Under the pieces are notes generated by a model. The model saw only the letters and a list, made by a program, of their open reading frames with translations, was not told where the DNA came from and did not search any database. This document shows positions 1-12,925 of a DNA stretch of 64,000 nucleotides, in pieces. Numbering within the stretch: the first letter of the stretch is position 1; every line of letters starts with the position of its first letter. Both the position numbers and the translations under genes were made by a program. The stretch is taken from the NCBI GenBank assembly GCA_030062745.1, contig CP099842.1, positions 22,229,822-22,293,821 of the forward strand, written 5' to 3'. Source of the DNA: Capitulum mitella (lineage: Eukaryota; Arthropoda; Thecostraca; Pollicipedomorpha; Pollicipedidae).

Positions 1-1984
1 AAGTTAGAGGAACAATACGTCTTGACTCCGTGTAATGCCCTGGGAAGGCTCACACAAATGGCGCTGTATTTATGCAAAATAGCAACAACGGAATTTATAA
101 TCTTTTTACACTGCACCTCAGTTATGACCTGGGCATTGACCTCAGACCCTAAAGATTCCCAAATTTCTTGCTCAGAATCACCAATCCCATCGAGTGTTAT
201 TTACGCATCTTGATATCTCTATCCAGTCCGGAGATACACGGAGGTGCCCTTCCCAACTCCACTTTAACGCGTTTCAGGAGAGCTCAAAAAGGGAATTTAT
301 GGGGGAAACCATTCTTTTTATTATTTTGTCATCAGATAAACCATAAGACTAACTGGGCTTAAGTTAAAAACGCAACTTTCAATACGCCTCCACATGTCAC
401 GATAGGTCATGCAAGAAAAGGTCATGAGGCCACAAGGTCAAAAAGTCGAAAAATGAAAGAATTCGAAACGCCAAAAATTTCCTTGTATCATAGAAAGTTC
501 ACCGATATGTAAATTCTATCGATCTGGATCATACGAGTACAAGTTGTGGACCACCAAAGACAGGTCTGCAGCGTGGCCTATCAAAAATGCCCCAGGCTTT
601 AGCTCGGTTGCCGCTGTTTAGGGAGATCTAAGATTCCCGTTAACGTCTTTAGTGTCTAAGACTATCCTACAATTTCACTTTCAGATTTTTTGGAGATATG
701 GGGGTGTAATGCATTGGCTGAGTTGTCGTGGAATGAATGCCCCGCCTGTCACGTGCCTGAAGCACCATTGCTGATGGCTTCCAGTTGGATGTCGTTACGC
801 CGACCTCTCTTCGGCTTTCCGAAATTTTCACCATTTTGCTACGCTCCTCGAGCTATCGAACGAGCTACAACTGGGCCTGCACTCTGTTTGTATGCTATCC
901 GGCCGGTGGGCGTCAGCGACTGGTGGTTAACGCGCCACTTTTATCAATGACCCACCATCTGCTATCACCTCATCTCAATTTCTCCGATTACCCGACGGCA
1001 TCAGACCGTTCTATGAGACCAAAGAAGGTGCAAAATCAGCTGGAAACCGGCTTCAATTCGTTTCCTGGTTGCTACTCAATCTCAAATCATTGGTTTGAAG
1101 CTCAATCTCAAAACGCTCTGCACTACACGATGACGACTGTCAGAACTGGATTTTGTACTGCTACCACGAAACCTGTACAATTATCCGTTATGAGTAACCT
1201 GAGTGTTTTTACCAACGGAAAAACTTGCTTTCCTTGGCCAGGTGACTGGGACCAAGTGCAATCGTTTGAAACTCAGATAGATTTAAGTCGCTTTGATAAG
1301 ATCGGTTGAAACTGGTTCAGCAGTCGGCCTGATATCCTGACTATATTAATAGTTGCCTTCTCGTGACATGCAATGTGCGATACAATGTACTACAAGTGAA
1401 ATACAAAGCTAACGTCAGGTCTTATCCAGTATGCTGTTACGTGGCCTACGCCAGCGCCTAGAGTCAAGGCACACTTAAACATACCCGAACGTGGTCAAAA
1501 CCAAATATCTTGTAAAAAATCGCTTAGCAAAATACTCGGCAGCCACGTATATTTGGCTGTCTATATCCGACGCGGTCCTTCGGGCCCCTTATTCACTGTG
1601 CAATGCTCCTCTTACTCACTTCAGAACTGCGTCTCCGGATCCCCGTTATCTACAGTTTGACATAATTTTCTTCAATAACTGTACCGACGAACAGCCCCTC
1701 CCCTTCCGTTTACTCCATCTTAACGTGTCGGTCCGGATCACTCGCAGCCCAGATTTGTCGTGCGTGCTGTTCGCCCGTGTCCTCACGGAACTGCGCAACT
1801 TTTTAGCTCGTAATCCACAAGTCAACATGTCGCGATAGGTTTTGCTAAACGCTTCGCCTGTGCTAGGTATGCTTTAGGACTTGCTTTGTATTGTGAGTCC
1901 GTAATGGCATTTTTATTGAGTAGGTGATGATAAAGCTGATTCGGAGTATACATGAATATATGGGTTTGATCTTAAAAAATATCC
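1..1984. other. No recognised gene
   Basis: No coding, RNA or repeat family identified. Three AGGTCA-type half-sites lie at 386-442 (ATAGGTCATG, AAAGGTCATG, CAAGGTCAAA). Confidence 0.4.
785..1309 (+). CDS. Unrecognised 174-codon open frame
   Basis: Begins MDVVTPTSLRLSEIFTILLR and ends FDKIG. Ser/Thr-rich with no motif I recognise. It sits in sequence without other gene signals and most likely arose by chance. Confidence 0.1.
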   Translation: MDVVTPTSLRLSEIFTILLRSSSYRTSYNWACTLFVCYPAGGRQRLVVNAPLLSMTHHLLSPHLNFSDYPTASDRSMRPKKVQNQLETGFNSFPGCYSISNHWFEAQSQNALHYTMTTVRTGFCTATTKPVQLSVMSNLSVFTNGKTCFPWPGDWDQVQSFETQIDLSRFDKIG

Positions 1985-2830
1985 AAATGGTATCTGAACA
2001 GTGTCTGCAAGAATGTTCAGGTCACCACGGAACTGGCATGGAACGGACATCTTCCGTTCCTGAATGGTTCTGTACAACCACCAGGCAACAAGCCAGAAGC
2101 AAGAAAATAAGGGAAGCCAACGACTTTGATCACTCCCTTAGAATATGAATTACACCAGCTAACAGATATCAGACCGGTGTTATCAAAAGCCTTACAAACA
2201 TGGCTTATGACATCTGCCGGGATAAGAAAGATCTCAGGGAAGAACTTATGAGCATCAAGGACATCTCCCTACCGAATGCCGAATGATTAGCCTGAACAGG
2301 TAATAACGACAATGATAAAGAGAACACCACCACTAGTCCCGAGTGCTACCGTCACCACGAACAAACTAGCGACAACAAGAAGAACGTGCGACTCTATGTC
2401 ATACGTCAAACGAGTGAGTGAAGCTTATCCAGCCTCGTCCAACCCCATGGCATCCGGGTGGCAAACCGTTCTGACTGTCTGGACGATCAGTTCGTCAAGC
2501 ACGAGGATCCCGTGCCCTGTGAAGACGCAAAAGGCGCTCTCTGCAAGTTTTCTTGTCAGTGCAGCGCCAGCTACGTCGATGAAACCGGTCGGCCTCTCAG
2601 CGTCCGCCTGAAAGATGACACTTCGGACCTGACGTTTGGACGCATCATCTCAGTCCTAGCCGATTATGTCGTCCAGTGCCGAAAACAGATAAGTCTTCTT
2701 GAGGCCATGATTTCAGCCGTTGAACCGCAGTGGCGTAGACCGGTCATTCGAGAGGTGACAGAAATCAAGGAGAAGGTTGGCACTAATAAACAGTGCGGGA
2801 AAGTTTCCATCAATCTTATATAGGAGTATG
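1985..2830 (+). mobile_element. Penelope-like retroelement fragment (RT end and GIY-YIG endonuclease)
   Basis: Degraded copy read in several frames. VTTELAWNGHLPFLNGSV resembles the end of Penelope reverse transcriptase. LTNMAYDICRDKKDLREEL follows, then a linker with RTPPLVPSA and SYVKRVSEAYP. Last is ALCKFSCQCSASYVDETGRP, the GIY-YIG-type endonuclease signature (family: VYKIPC..C.ASYIGETGR). Reading frames are broken in more than one place. The linker and endonuclease match the copy at 9.06-9.83 kb, so both belong to one family. Confidence 0.7.
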
Positions 2831-4199
2831 TTTTAAAATCGTGATATCTTTGTTTGCTGGCCAGACTTCTCATTAATTTTCTTGACTTTTACATTGGTCT
2901 ACGCATATGCGTGTGTCTATTTTAATCACTGATGTTGCCCAGGGCAACAACACATCCTCCCTGATGTCCTAAAGGACCCTCCACACCGGCGTGGAAGAGG
3001 ATGTGGGATAGCAAAGGACCAGACAGGCCCGTTGACATATCTAGTGGGTCCTTGAACTGCAGAAAACTGACATGAAAAGGGATTTCCTGTGTGTTTGTTT
3101 GTGTGCCATAGGTGTGGTTTTTGGTAAATGACTGTGGGTGCCCAAAACGCATATGGGAACATCCAGACATTGCGTATCAGGAGGGGGGGAGGCAGGGACG
3201 GGGTCGTGACAGGCGCTTATGGTTAAGTTCAGGGAAATGGATTTAAAAAGGTATTACGGGAGGTAAATTACATAAGGATGTGTAAAGTAAATCACGGACT
3301 TTATGGTGGCGACATCCTTAACGGGATTATATTGGGTTTTTTCGGCATCCCATAAACACTCTAGGGGGAATATTTAAGACTGGTTATGAATTATTATGTG
3401 AGTGAAAGCGCATTTTTGTCATCTTAGACCCATATTCCACGCATTTTAGTTACTGTTTTCATCGACAGCGCTATCGGTACGCGAAATACAGTAACACAAT
3501 ACCAGAGAAAGGAACCAATCAGCGACCGGAAAATATGCAGGAAAACCTTGGACGCACCCGATGCTTACCCAATACTCTACCTTGCTGTACCAGACGCGGT
3601 TATAAACGGCAGCGACGATTGTTTTGACAAACAATACTAAAGTGTTTCGACCTATTCAAGTACGGCATACCTACGGGGGGAATTCGGCGGACACCAGCGG
3701 TGCTTGCCTGAATCCTTGATGGCCGCCTTCATAATTTCGCTGTTTTCCATTTGCTGTCAGCTTCGACATCGCTGAGGCTAACGATAAGCCAACACGTTTT
3801 ATCGATGACTTTAATGTTGAAAAGAAAATGTGATAAATAAAGTGAACTTGGGCTGACAGCAGCGTCTTTACCCCAGTAAGATATGAGCAAACGAGAGCGA
3901 GTTGACAAGATTGAATAGTACCTATGGTTTGATTCATAAAAATGTGCTATTCAATCGTACGAGTACAGTTAGAAATCACAACTTGGGTGGATACACTCCC
4001 TTTAATGGAGGGCCTTGTTCCAGGACCCAGCTTGACACAATTTTATTCGTAGGGTGGTGGGGGAAAGCGATTGGTTGGTGACAAAGGAGTAAATAAGTTC
4101 CGATTGTCCCTGATAAAGCTGATTTTAGGCGGTTAACGTCATGGGTCTGAGAATATAGCTAAATTTCAATATTTAAACATACTATAAGCTGTGCGCGCC

Positions 4200-4760
4200 C
4201 AAGTCGTATTGTTGGTGCCATCTCCGTTTTGTGGGTGCCGGGTCACCCACAAAGAGATAAGAAACGACACTCCTGCAAAGTGCCCTGAGATGTCAAAAGG
4301 TCTCCCGTCCGGAGGCTTTTTGAAGCTTTTTGGCTACTTGGAGGATTTTCGACTTCTTGTGTTAATTCATCAAGGACTGCTGGTTTTTCAGAAGGTCCTG
4401 GGATTTCAAAACAGCGCCTTTTTTAAGAACGACTGAAGTCTCAAAATGGTTCATTGGTTTCAAAAGAACTCCAAGGTCTCAGAAGATCTCTGCTTGGAAT
4501 GAGCTATTCTAAACAGGCCTTTTTGTTCCGAAAGTGACCCTTTTTTAAGAAAGATGTCATGTTTGGCTGTTGAACTGGACTTTTTCTTTCCGAATATGCT
4601 TTTTTGTCCCGGACATTGGCTTTTTCGAAAAGTGGACACATGCCCACCACTATTTGACCCTAGTGGACCCTTCTGGTCCGAAGAGGGGGTTCGTTTGGCC
4701 CTAAAAACGGATAGTTCAGCCCGTCTCACTTTCATTGAGCATAATCTGGCCACGCCCATG
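4200..4760 (+). repeat. Low-complexity degenerate repeat region
   Basis: Loose repetition of TTTTTGAAG, TCAAAA, GGTCTC and CCTTTTTT words, similar in style to the 52.7-kb field but AT-richer. No gene recognised. Confidence 0.35.
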
Positions 4761-5349
4761 GACATTTCTCATCATTTGTCGCACAGTATTGAAGAATTAA
4801 AGACAATAGCCCCCGTCTCACATGTCATTAAGCAGACTCCCTGCAGCACTTGACGGGAGAAGCTATAGCCCCTTAGCCCTCTCCGTCGGCTGCACCTCTG
4901 CTGGTGGCGGAGCTGTCAACACTACTGCGGAATGTCGACGTCCTCCGCTGCGTGGCGAGCTCAGGTGTGAGTCGGCCTCCCGTCAGTCAGGGTTCAGCTA
5001 CATGGTTTGGTTGCTGGGGCTTAGGAGGCCGGGGCGCGAGAGCCATGGGGCCGGGGGAGCAGCTTTAGCCCCCTCAACTTTCAGACCGGGGAGAGCGCGC
5101 AGCCCACCAAACATTTTGAACACTGAGGACATGCAGTAGGTTCGTTTGACATTGGGCTGTCTGCCGAATAGTAAGAAGTGTGAAATAATAATAGAAATCA
5201 AACCTTTAAATGGAAATTGAATAGCGAAAAGAACGAGGACAAGCCAATGCCGAAAGTTCAGGCGGAGCGAGCGGAGGAGAGACAGCCTTTGTTAGCGCAA
5301 CGGCAGCATAAACTGCAGACTATTTGTATCCATAAGTGACGAGGAGAAC

Positions 5350-5430
5350 GCTTTGGTCGCGGTTGTCATGTTGTTTGGTTGTGGCGACGGCGTTGACCGA
5401 GAAATGAGCCATTATCATCCAAGTTTGTCA
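5350..5430 (+). repeat. Partial third copy of the 5.7-kb duplication
   Basis: GTTGTCATGTTGTTTGGTTG then GTGGCGACGGCGTTGACC recurs as GTTGTCATGATGTTTGGTCG then GTGGTGACGGCGCTGACG at about 5790. A short extra copy upstream of the main pair. Confidence 0.5.
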
Positions 5431-5699
5431 GCTTTCATGAGTAAAAGGAACACCTGCGAGAACCTCAGCAAGGTAGATGTTTTTTATCCGGGCCTGCTAG
5501 AAGGCTCAGCCGGTAGCTTCAGGTGGCATATGGAAGCCTAATAAGTCCTTCTGACTTATACGCTAGTTTCAGGGTTTGAAGTTATTAAAACCCATACATG
5601 TCTGCACAATTTTGTATGCTTTTGTTATTGGGATCAGGGACTGACGGGCATAAAAAGGCGCCAGTCACAGAAATAAGTGCGTGATTCATGGCACGTGCA

Positions 5700-8455
5700 A
5701 ATCTATATACCTTTTGAGTGAAGTATTTCTGTTTGTTTTTCTTTCTGTCGAGAAACATGGCGCGGCGTGGCGCGGTCCAGGGCCCAAACGTGTTGTCATG
5801 ATGTTTGGTCGTGGTGACGGCGCTGACGGCACGTTCCGCGTACCGTTCGAAAGGACTCATTCTCTACCAGTGTGTGGGCTGACCTTCGTGGCGCTGCGGC
5901 CCGCCGCTGGCGCGTGATGCGCACTTCTAGGAGGATTTTTAGCCCATAGCGATAACACGGAAAATGAGAATCACCAACCGCGTCAAACATCCTCTCGGTT
6001 CCGGCAAGTTTTCTCGGCCATCACGTTTCGGGTCGGCTCAGAACGGGAAACACGTCAACTCAGAACGGGAACTGAACGGCCAACCGCGCGACGCACATCA
6101 CGTTTCAGTGCGCACGACACGTGCCACGCACACGCGGTGGGAATGTCAAAAAGCCCTTTCTGAACGTTATTTAGGACTGAGTGTGGTGCTAGCGATCCAG
6201 AGATCGTAACAACTTGAAAAAAAAACGCCACGGCGTAGCTCCTTCTACCGTCTTTCGTCTGACACACAGCCAAACGCTTCCGGCCCTCGACTTGGGCGCC
6301 ACACCATCTGGAAGGGGACTATGCACTCCTTCTCGAACCTCTCATCGATTCGACTTAAATATCGTATAGACACATTCGACTTTTTGCAATGAAAATTGCA
6401 CGTCTAGTCCGTTCTTCTGTGCCTCATATCTAAGCAAAACATGTTCGTATTTCGCCGTAGGACGGTTACAATCCATCTTTTCGCCAAAGTCCTGCACATC
6501 CAAAAGCAGATTTTTCGCAAAAAAGAATCCCTTACTGGCTGCAGTCTCTGGCTAGATTGCTAAATCTGCAGTCAAATGAGCTTATTGACGCACGCACGAC
6601 CCATTACCTGGGATACGTTGCGTAAAAAATTGGTCACTTTTTGAAATCAAAGCGGTCGTCGTTCCAGCAAGCTGTATCGACAACCCAAGTTTAGAGCGAC
6701 TGGCAATGGGTATCGCCTCGAGGGGAACTGAGCGCCCAATCATGAGGCATCGTGCACATGCAACAATAGACAGAGCGTGACGCGTTCATGGGATCACAGG
6801 CTACAAGGGACTTTTGTAACTTGTTTTTTGCATTTTTAGGGTCAGACCTCGAGGCTGGTTTCGCCCTTCGTCAAAAAGGGAATTATAACGGCATTGCCTT
6901 GCGACATATGTTGTGCAATGCGCGTGTTCCCTGCCTTGCGCAGGAATGTACAACGGAATACACGTTGCATTTCTTTCTCAGGACTTACAATTACATCTGG
7001 AAATCTGAGTGACTCAAAATCGGCATCAGTGCAAACTGTGGAGTGCAGGGCGGCGCGGCAGCCTTGCTTAACGAAGTAAGCCGCGAACCCTTGTCCATAT
7101 ACCTACTGAGTAAAGTGTTTCTGTTTGTCTGTCGAGAAATGTTTGCTCCGGTCCGGAGCCCAAACGTGCTGAAGGATCGGAGCGTGCCGCGCCACGTTCG
7201 AAAGGTCTGAGCTCTGCCAGCACATCTGCTGATTTTCGTCTCGCAGCGGGCCGTCATTGGTGCGTGATGCCCGCTTTTAGGGGATTTTTAACCCATAGGG
7301 ATAACACGTTAAACGGGAAAAGGAAACAGCGAGAAACACCATCCAGGCTCCGGCAAGTTTTGTCGGTAACCACGGGTCGGATCGGCTCGAAGCGCATCAA
7401 ATTAGAACGAGAATTGAACGGGCAATCGCATGGTGCACACCGCATATCAGAGCTCGCGACACGCGCCACACTGCTAGGGTAGCAATGTTGCCATTTTTAA
7501 ATCAAATGCCACATTGCTAGCGGTAGCAATGTGACAAACCATTTCTGAACGTTATATGTTATTGTGTGTGGTGCTGGCGATCCAGAGATCGCAGCGACTT
7601 GGAAAAGGCACTACTGTATAATTCCTTGTATCCTTTTTTGTTTGTACCTTCAGCCAAACGCCTTCAGCCCACGGTTTTAGGGCCACAGCACCTGGAAGAG
7701 GTCCATGCACTCATCTGCAAACCTGTTATCGATTCCACTTCAATGTCGTATAGAGGTTGTCGACTTTTTGCAATGGAAATTACGCTGACGTGTAGCCCGT
7801 CCTTTTGTGTCCCATATCCAACGAAAAAAATGATCGTATTTCATCGTGGCACGGTTACAATCCATCTGTTTGTGAAGGCCTGTCCGTTCAAATGCAGATT
7901 TTTCGCAAAATGAATCGCTTACTGGCTGAAGTCTTCGGCTTAATCTACAGTCAAATAAGTACTTCGCACGCCTCAATACCTGGGATCCGCGACGTAAAAA
8001 GGTTGGCCACTTTTTGTTATTAAAGTGCTCGTCGTTCCAGCCAGCTGTATCGACAACCCAAAGTCAGAGTGACTCGCAATGGGTATGATCTCGAAGGGAA
8101 TTGAACGCCCAAACGTAAGGCATCATGCACGTGCAACAGTAGAAACCACGTGTCACGCTTATAGGATTACAGATGAAAACGGGCTTTTGTGACATTTTTT
8201 TTTATTTTTAGCATCAGACCTCGAGCCCGACGTGGCCTGTCGTCGGATATTGTAACAGCATTGCCCTGCGATATATGTTGTGCACCCAGAACCCGTCTTG
8301 CGCAGGAATGCACAGCGAAATGAATATTACTTTTATTTCTCAGGACTTACGATTAGATTCGGAAATCTGAGTGACTAGAAATTAGTATCATTTCGAACTA
8401 TTCAGTGCAGAGGGGCGCAGCAACCTTGCTTCACGAAGCAAACGGCGGGCCAAAG
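5700..8455 (+). repeat. Diverged tandem duplication, two copies of about 1.38 kb
   Basis: Copy 1 (about 5700-7085) and copy 2 (about 7090-8455) share the same run of landmarks: CTTTCTGTCGAGAAA.., CCCAAACGTG.TG, CGTTCGAAAGG, TTTTTAACCCATAGGGATAA, GCTCCGGCAAGTTTT, GGCGATCCAGAGATCG, CGCAGGAATG.ACA and GGAAATCTGAGTGACT. The offset is about 1.37-1.39 kb. Indels and substitutions are common, so it is old. No long open frame is conserved between copies. Confidence 0.8.
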
Positions 8456-9059
8456 TAAATACTAGTTAAGGCATGCGTGACATGAAGAGTCATGAGAGGC
8501 ACTTGATATGTGACGGTACCTACCTACCGATGCTGCAGTTATGCCATATGGTAAGTTGAGATATGATCAGTGCGCAGCAAGATATGCGCTAGGAATATCG
8601 TGCATATTATCATTATTCAATGATCAAACGGGCATGCAGACGTCTGTTAGATACATTAAATGGACTGAGAACGATACGTTAGTACGACCCCACCAGGAAT
8701 TGTGATTCCAGCAATGCCTCCTGTTCTTGCTTTGTCGTTGGTTTCTGACCCGAAATTGGTGACATTTTGTGTCTTTCTCTTTTGGGTTAATTGGATTTTC
8801 CAAAGGTTGTTGATGGCGTTATTTTTGTTCGACATTTTTCATATCCTCAGCCAGAAAATTATCGGCGAATCAGGTTCTATTCTAAAAGTGGCAATGGATG
8901 CCAAGAAGAAGACATTTCAAAAACAAGAGCGCCAGAGACCAAAGTGCGCACTTTTTGCTAACATACCTGCTTCTGCGTCGTAAATAAACAGTAATTATTA
9001 GTATCACTCAAAAATGTAACAGTACGTACCACATTGCAACATAGCTTAAGCAATAAGGA
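8456..9059. other. No recognised gene
   Basis: A 93-codon plus-strand frame at 8702-8983 is not recognisable. Nothing else seen. Confidence 0.4.
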
Positions 9060-9536
9060 ATTCACTAACGACTGGGGCTGGGATGTCCATGCGCCCGAGC
9101 TTCAAGTCCGCAGGGCCATCTTTCATCCGGACGCTGGGGAGCTAAGCCCGTCTGACCAGTGTAGCTGGCGTCACATTGGCGAGAAAACTTGTACACAACG
9201 CCCTTTGCCTTTTCTCGAGGTACAGGATCCTTAGCCTTGACGAGCTGATTGCGCAAATGGCTTGAACAGCGTACCACCCATATGCCATGAAGTCGGAGGA
9301 GTATGAATATACTTTCACTCACGCTTTTGACGTATGGATTGGAGGTGTGCATTCGTCTTGTTGCGTCCGGTGTTCTTGTGTCGTTAGTACCTGGGACTGA
9401 TGGAGGTGTCTTTCGTGTCATTACCTTTTTTTTCTTCATTATATATATTATTTTCATCTATTTATATGATACATATTATAGTATTACAATATTCTATATA
9501 TTATTTTATATATAGGTAGTATATATAATATATTAC

Positions 9537-9605
<69 letters not shown>

Positions 9606-9830
9606 TATTCTGTGTAGCCATTCGATACGAAGACGTTTTGATATTTGTTAGATTTTCCCCAGATCTTTCCTGTCCCGGCAGGTGTAATGAGTCCTGTTCT
9701 TAAGGCATTTCGTAAGACATGTCTTCATGTTTGCTGTGTGGTTTGATTCTTTTTCCATGCCACTGGCTTCTTGTATACTTTTTTGTAGGTTGTTGCCAGC
9801 ACATTGTACCAGAGCATCCAGGACTGCCAA
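9060..9830 (-). mobile_element. Penelope-like retroelement fragment, second copy
   Basis: In the sense direction: VYKKPVAWKKN, LKNRTHYTCRDRKDLG, VFVSNGYTE, then after an AT microsatellite MTRKTPPSVPG, NPYVKSVSESI, DPVPREKAKGVVYKFSRQCD and ASYTGQTG. These are the RT end, linker and GIY-YIG endonuclease of a Penelope-like element, better preserved in the endonuclease than the copy at 2 kb. Not intact; the 5' part of the RT is missing. Confidence 0.75.
9538..9601. repeat. (AT)n microsatellite
   Basis: About 31 uninterrupted AT units inside the second Penelope-like fragment. Confidence 0.95.
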
Positions 9831-11276
9831 TTGTCCGTTTTGTCCGAACTCCGTAGTAAATTGGATGCCTTTGCAAACACTGTTCAGAGTTGGATGGAAG
9901 AGTTATCATCCCTTTGATTGGTCTTTTCATAAAACTGGACTATTTCAGCTTGACTGCATTGCCTGTCAGATGAGTTACGTGAAAAACTGCTAAAATTCTT
10001 TCCACCCCGTTTAACTAAAGCACTGCAAGCGCAGAACTCAAGCGAAAATTTAACCGTGTAAAATTTGAAACGTTATGGGCTATTTCCCGAGTCATTTTGC
10101 ATAACGATTAGAATTTACCGGTTCGGTGTTGGTAAGAGAGGAAGCTTGAGAATCCCCTCTTCTCGCTCGGGAAGCGAGAATAAGGGGATGGGGGAAAGAA
10201 CGAGAGAAGGGGTCCAATGACCAGGCGTCTGGATGCATGCTTGATCGCCCCACTGATTTTCGAGGCGGGCCCCCCTCTCCCGGCTTTTGGAATCGTTCCT
10301 GCGCCCCTGTAACGTGGGATCGCACGTACTTACTGTTCGATGCTGATATTTGTTGCTGATGCAAGCGTACGTAAAAGGGCCCAAACGTCAGAATTTTGCG
10401 TGTCATTAAGCGGGACGACCGAGCTTGTTGCCGAACGGTTAACGGTAGCTGGCCACGCGCTGCGTCCCGCCGTGTGGCTGGTGAAAGAGTTATGTTAGGT
10501 AAACTTGAGTCTGCTGTTGAAGCTTCCCCGGTGAGACCCGGTGTTTGGTTTGGGAGAGGAACATCGCACTGATTCGTTTCGGTTTCTTACACAATGGGTC
10601 TCTGATATCAGTTCCATAAATTATAATGGTCATCGCGGTTTATCGAAAACTGAACACTTCTGACTCCTTAGATGATCTGGCAAACGTACCTCTCACTCCA
10701 TCGCTAATGAAGACAATAACGTGGTGTGAAAACAAACACGTGACCAAAGAGTGATTTCCCTTGAGCTTAGGAGAACTCACAGCTGAAAAAACGAGAAGTC
10801 GTCACCCTTCCCGAACGCAGACGTCCCTAGAGGAATGTCCTGGCTCGAACATGCCCATTTGAGGTGTTCCCGGCTTCCGTCACGAAATTTTCCTCAAAAG
10901 CATGGAAAGCCAGTGTAGCACTTACCCAACCCCACTGGCTTATAACGTAGGCAAGTGGCCCTCTTCTAAACTGTTCCGGGCAGACGACTTGCGTACAACC
11001 TCATCCGCCTGGGAAACGAACGTGGCTTCTCTGCAGCAATCTACAGAACCTGCGTCCAGTGTTTAATGCCGGAAATAGGACTGAGTCTGTCCTTTCAAAG
11101 GAAGCTATGCTATGCCAACAACTAATTGGCCCACACACGGATAGACGGACGGGCATCGCTGACTGATAGAAATCTCGGAGATCGACCGGACGACTCTTTG
11201 CTGCACCACCTTGCATGCCCACCACATCCACCACTCTGGCCTCTTTCAGCAGTCTGTAACTTCCTCATCACCGCCC
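9831..11276. other. No recognised gene
   Basis: Only the possible hAT-type end at 10,205-10,311; otherwise unassigned single-copy-looking sequence. Confidence 0.4.
10205..10311 (-). mobile_element. Possible hAT-type element, one end only
   Basis: On the minus strand the segment opens CAGGGGCGCAGGAACGATTC followed by a G-run and GGCCCGCC, the look of a hAT-family terminus. I found no matching second end or target duplication. Confidence 0.3.
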
Positions 11277-11860
11277 TGACCCTCCCTCAATAGCTTCTGA
11301 CGTCCATACCACTTCTCTGATCCTCCCTCAATAGCTTCTGACGTCCATACCACCACCCTGACCCTTCCTCAATAGCTTCTGACGTCCATACCACTTCTCT
11401 GATCCTCCCTCAATAGCTTCTGACGTCCTTACCACCGCCCTGACCCTCCCTCAATAGCTTCTGGCGTCCATACCACCACCCTGACCCTCCCTCAATAGCT
11501 TCTGACGTCGTCACCACCGCCCTAACCCTCCCTCAATAGCTTCTGACGTCCATACCACCGCCCTGATCCTCCCTCAATAGCTTCTGACGTCCTTACCACC
11601 GCCCTGACCCTTCCTCAATAGCTTCTGACGTCCATACCACCGCCCTGATCCTCCCTCAATAGCTTCTGACGTCCATACCACCACCCTGACCCTTCCTCAA
11701 TAGCTTCTGACGTCCATACCACCGCCCTGATCCTCCCTCAATAGCTTCTGACGTCCTTACCACCGTCCTGACCCTCCCTCAATAGCTTCTGACGTCCTTA
11801 CCACCGCCCTGACCCTCCCTCAATAGCTTCTGACGTCGTCACCACCGCCCTAACCCTCCC
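11277..11860 (+). repeat. 41-bp minisatellite, about 14 units
   Basis: The core CCTCCCTCAATAGCTTCTGA followed by CGTC[C/G]..ACCACC repeats 14 times with a regular 41-bp spacing, with degenerate copies continuing to about 11,990. Nearly every unit carries TGACGTC. 41 is not a multiple of three, so it is not a coding repeat. Confidence 0.9.
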
Positions 11861-12420
11861 TCAACAGCCTCTGTGTGCTCGCCTCCGCCCAGACTCTCCC
11901 CCCTCACCACTCCCTGACGTCCTCACCATCGTCCCCCCACCAGCTTCTGATGTCCCCCCACTGCCCGCTGACCCTCCCTCAGCAGCCTTTGAGGACGCCG
12001 CTATGTCTTCAACTGCGTCTTCCCCAGCGATCGGCAAAACGAACAAAGCCGAGACTTGACACGGTCTCGCATAGCCGCGCCGGCGCAGCGAAAGCCGCAG
12101 GAAATGCCGAGAGCCGTGCGGTGCAGCCTCTGCCGGCCTGACCCAGATGCGCCTGTTTTGAGCCTGCCGGCACCACGGTCGCCCCCACCAGGGCCGGCGG
12201 CGCCGGATCGAGGTAAGGGCCCGGAGGTCAGGCACTTCCGCAGGAAGTGCCGGCTTTTTGCACCGGCGCGCTCGTTGCAGAGGCTTTTTGTGCAGAGAGC
12301 TCATCGTCGGCATCGCTTTATCCGAGGGGGCAAGCGGGGATCAACGCAGATTGATGTCGCTAGGCCCCGCAACGGCGTCCTCCAACGGAAGCTCAGCAGT
12401 AGAAGAACGTCTCTCTAATA
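11861..12420. other. GC-rich patch with a donor-like site, unassigned
   Basis: GC-rich DNA after the minisatellite. On the plus strand CGGATCGAG|GTAAGG (about 12,212) is a good splice-donor match, and a 150-codon minus-strand frame also spans the area. Neither translation is recognisable. Confidence 0.2.
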
Positions 12421-12925
12421 GCGAGGTAGTTAAAGCGTCTAATGTCTGCGGAGCAGACGACTGCAAATTCCACCTGCGGCGCATCCACGTCATTTTGTCT
12501 GCAGGAAATACACAAGCATGCCCGAAGTCCAAAACTCATTGTTATCAGAAAGGTCGCGGCTTAAGGGGAAAGCCAACGATCAGTGCCGTCAGACAGGATG
12601 AAACTATAGAAGAAACCCAAACATGAATGTGTCGGAGGACGGAGGCCACCAGAAGGGACAACTGAAGTGACTGACCGAAAATCTAAAGATTCAGTGCACT
12701 AGATTAAGAAGCACAGCCCCAATGCAATTTGGGTGGAAGGAGGAGGCTTATGGGGCAAAGGAATCGTTGATCCCTTGCCACTATTTGCTAATTATTTTAA
12801 TCATTCAAGTGCTAATCCACATGGATTGCCTACCACATGTAACATATATCATTTTCATACTCCCTTGATCCCTTGGTGTCGAAATCGTCGCTGGGTTCCA
12901 GGCTAAATAGGATCACCATACAAAT

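Larger units (their letters stand above)
2831..5699. other. No recognised gene
   Basis: Nothing assignable apart from the low-complexity stretch at 4.2-4.76 kb, a GC-richer stretch at about 4.85-5.13 kb and the partial repeat at 5.35 kb. Confidence 0.4.
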
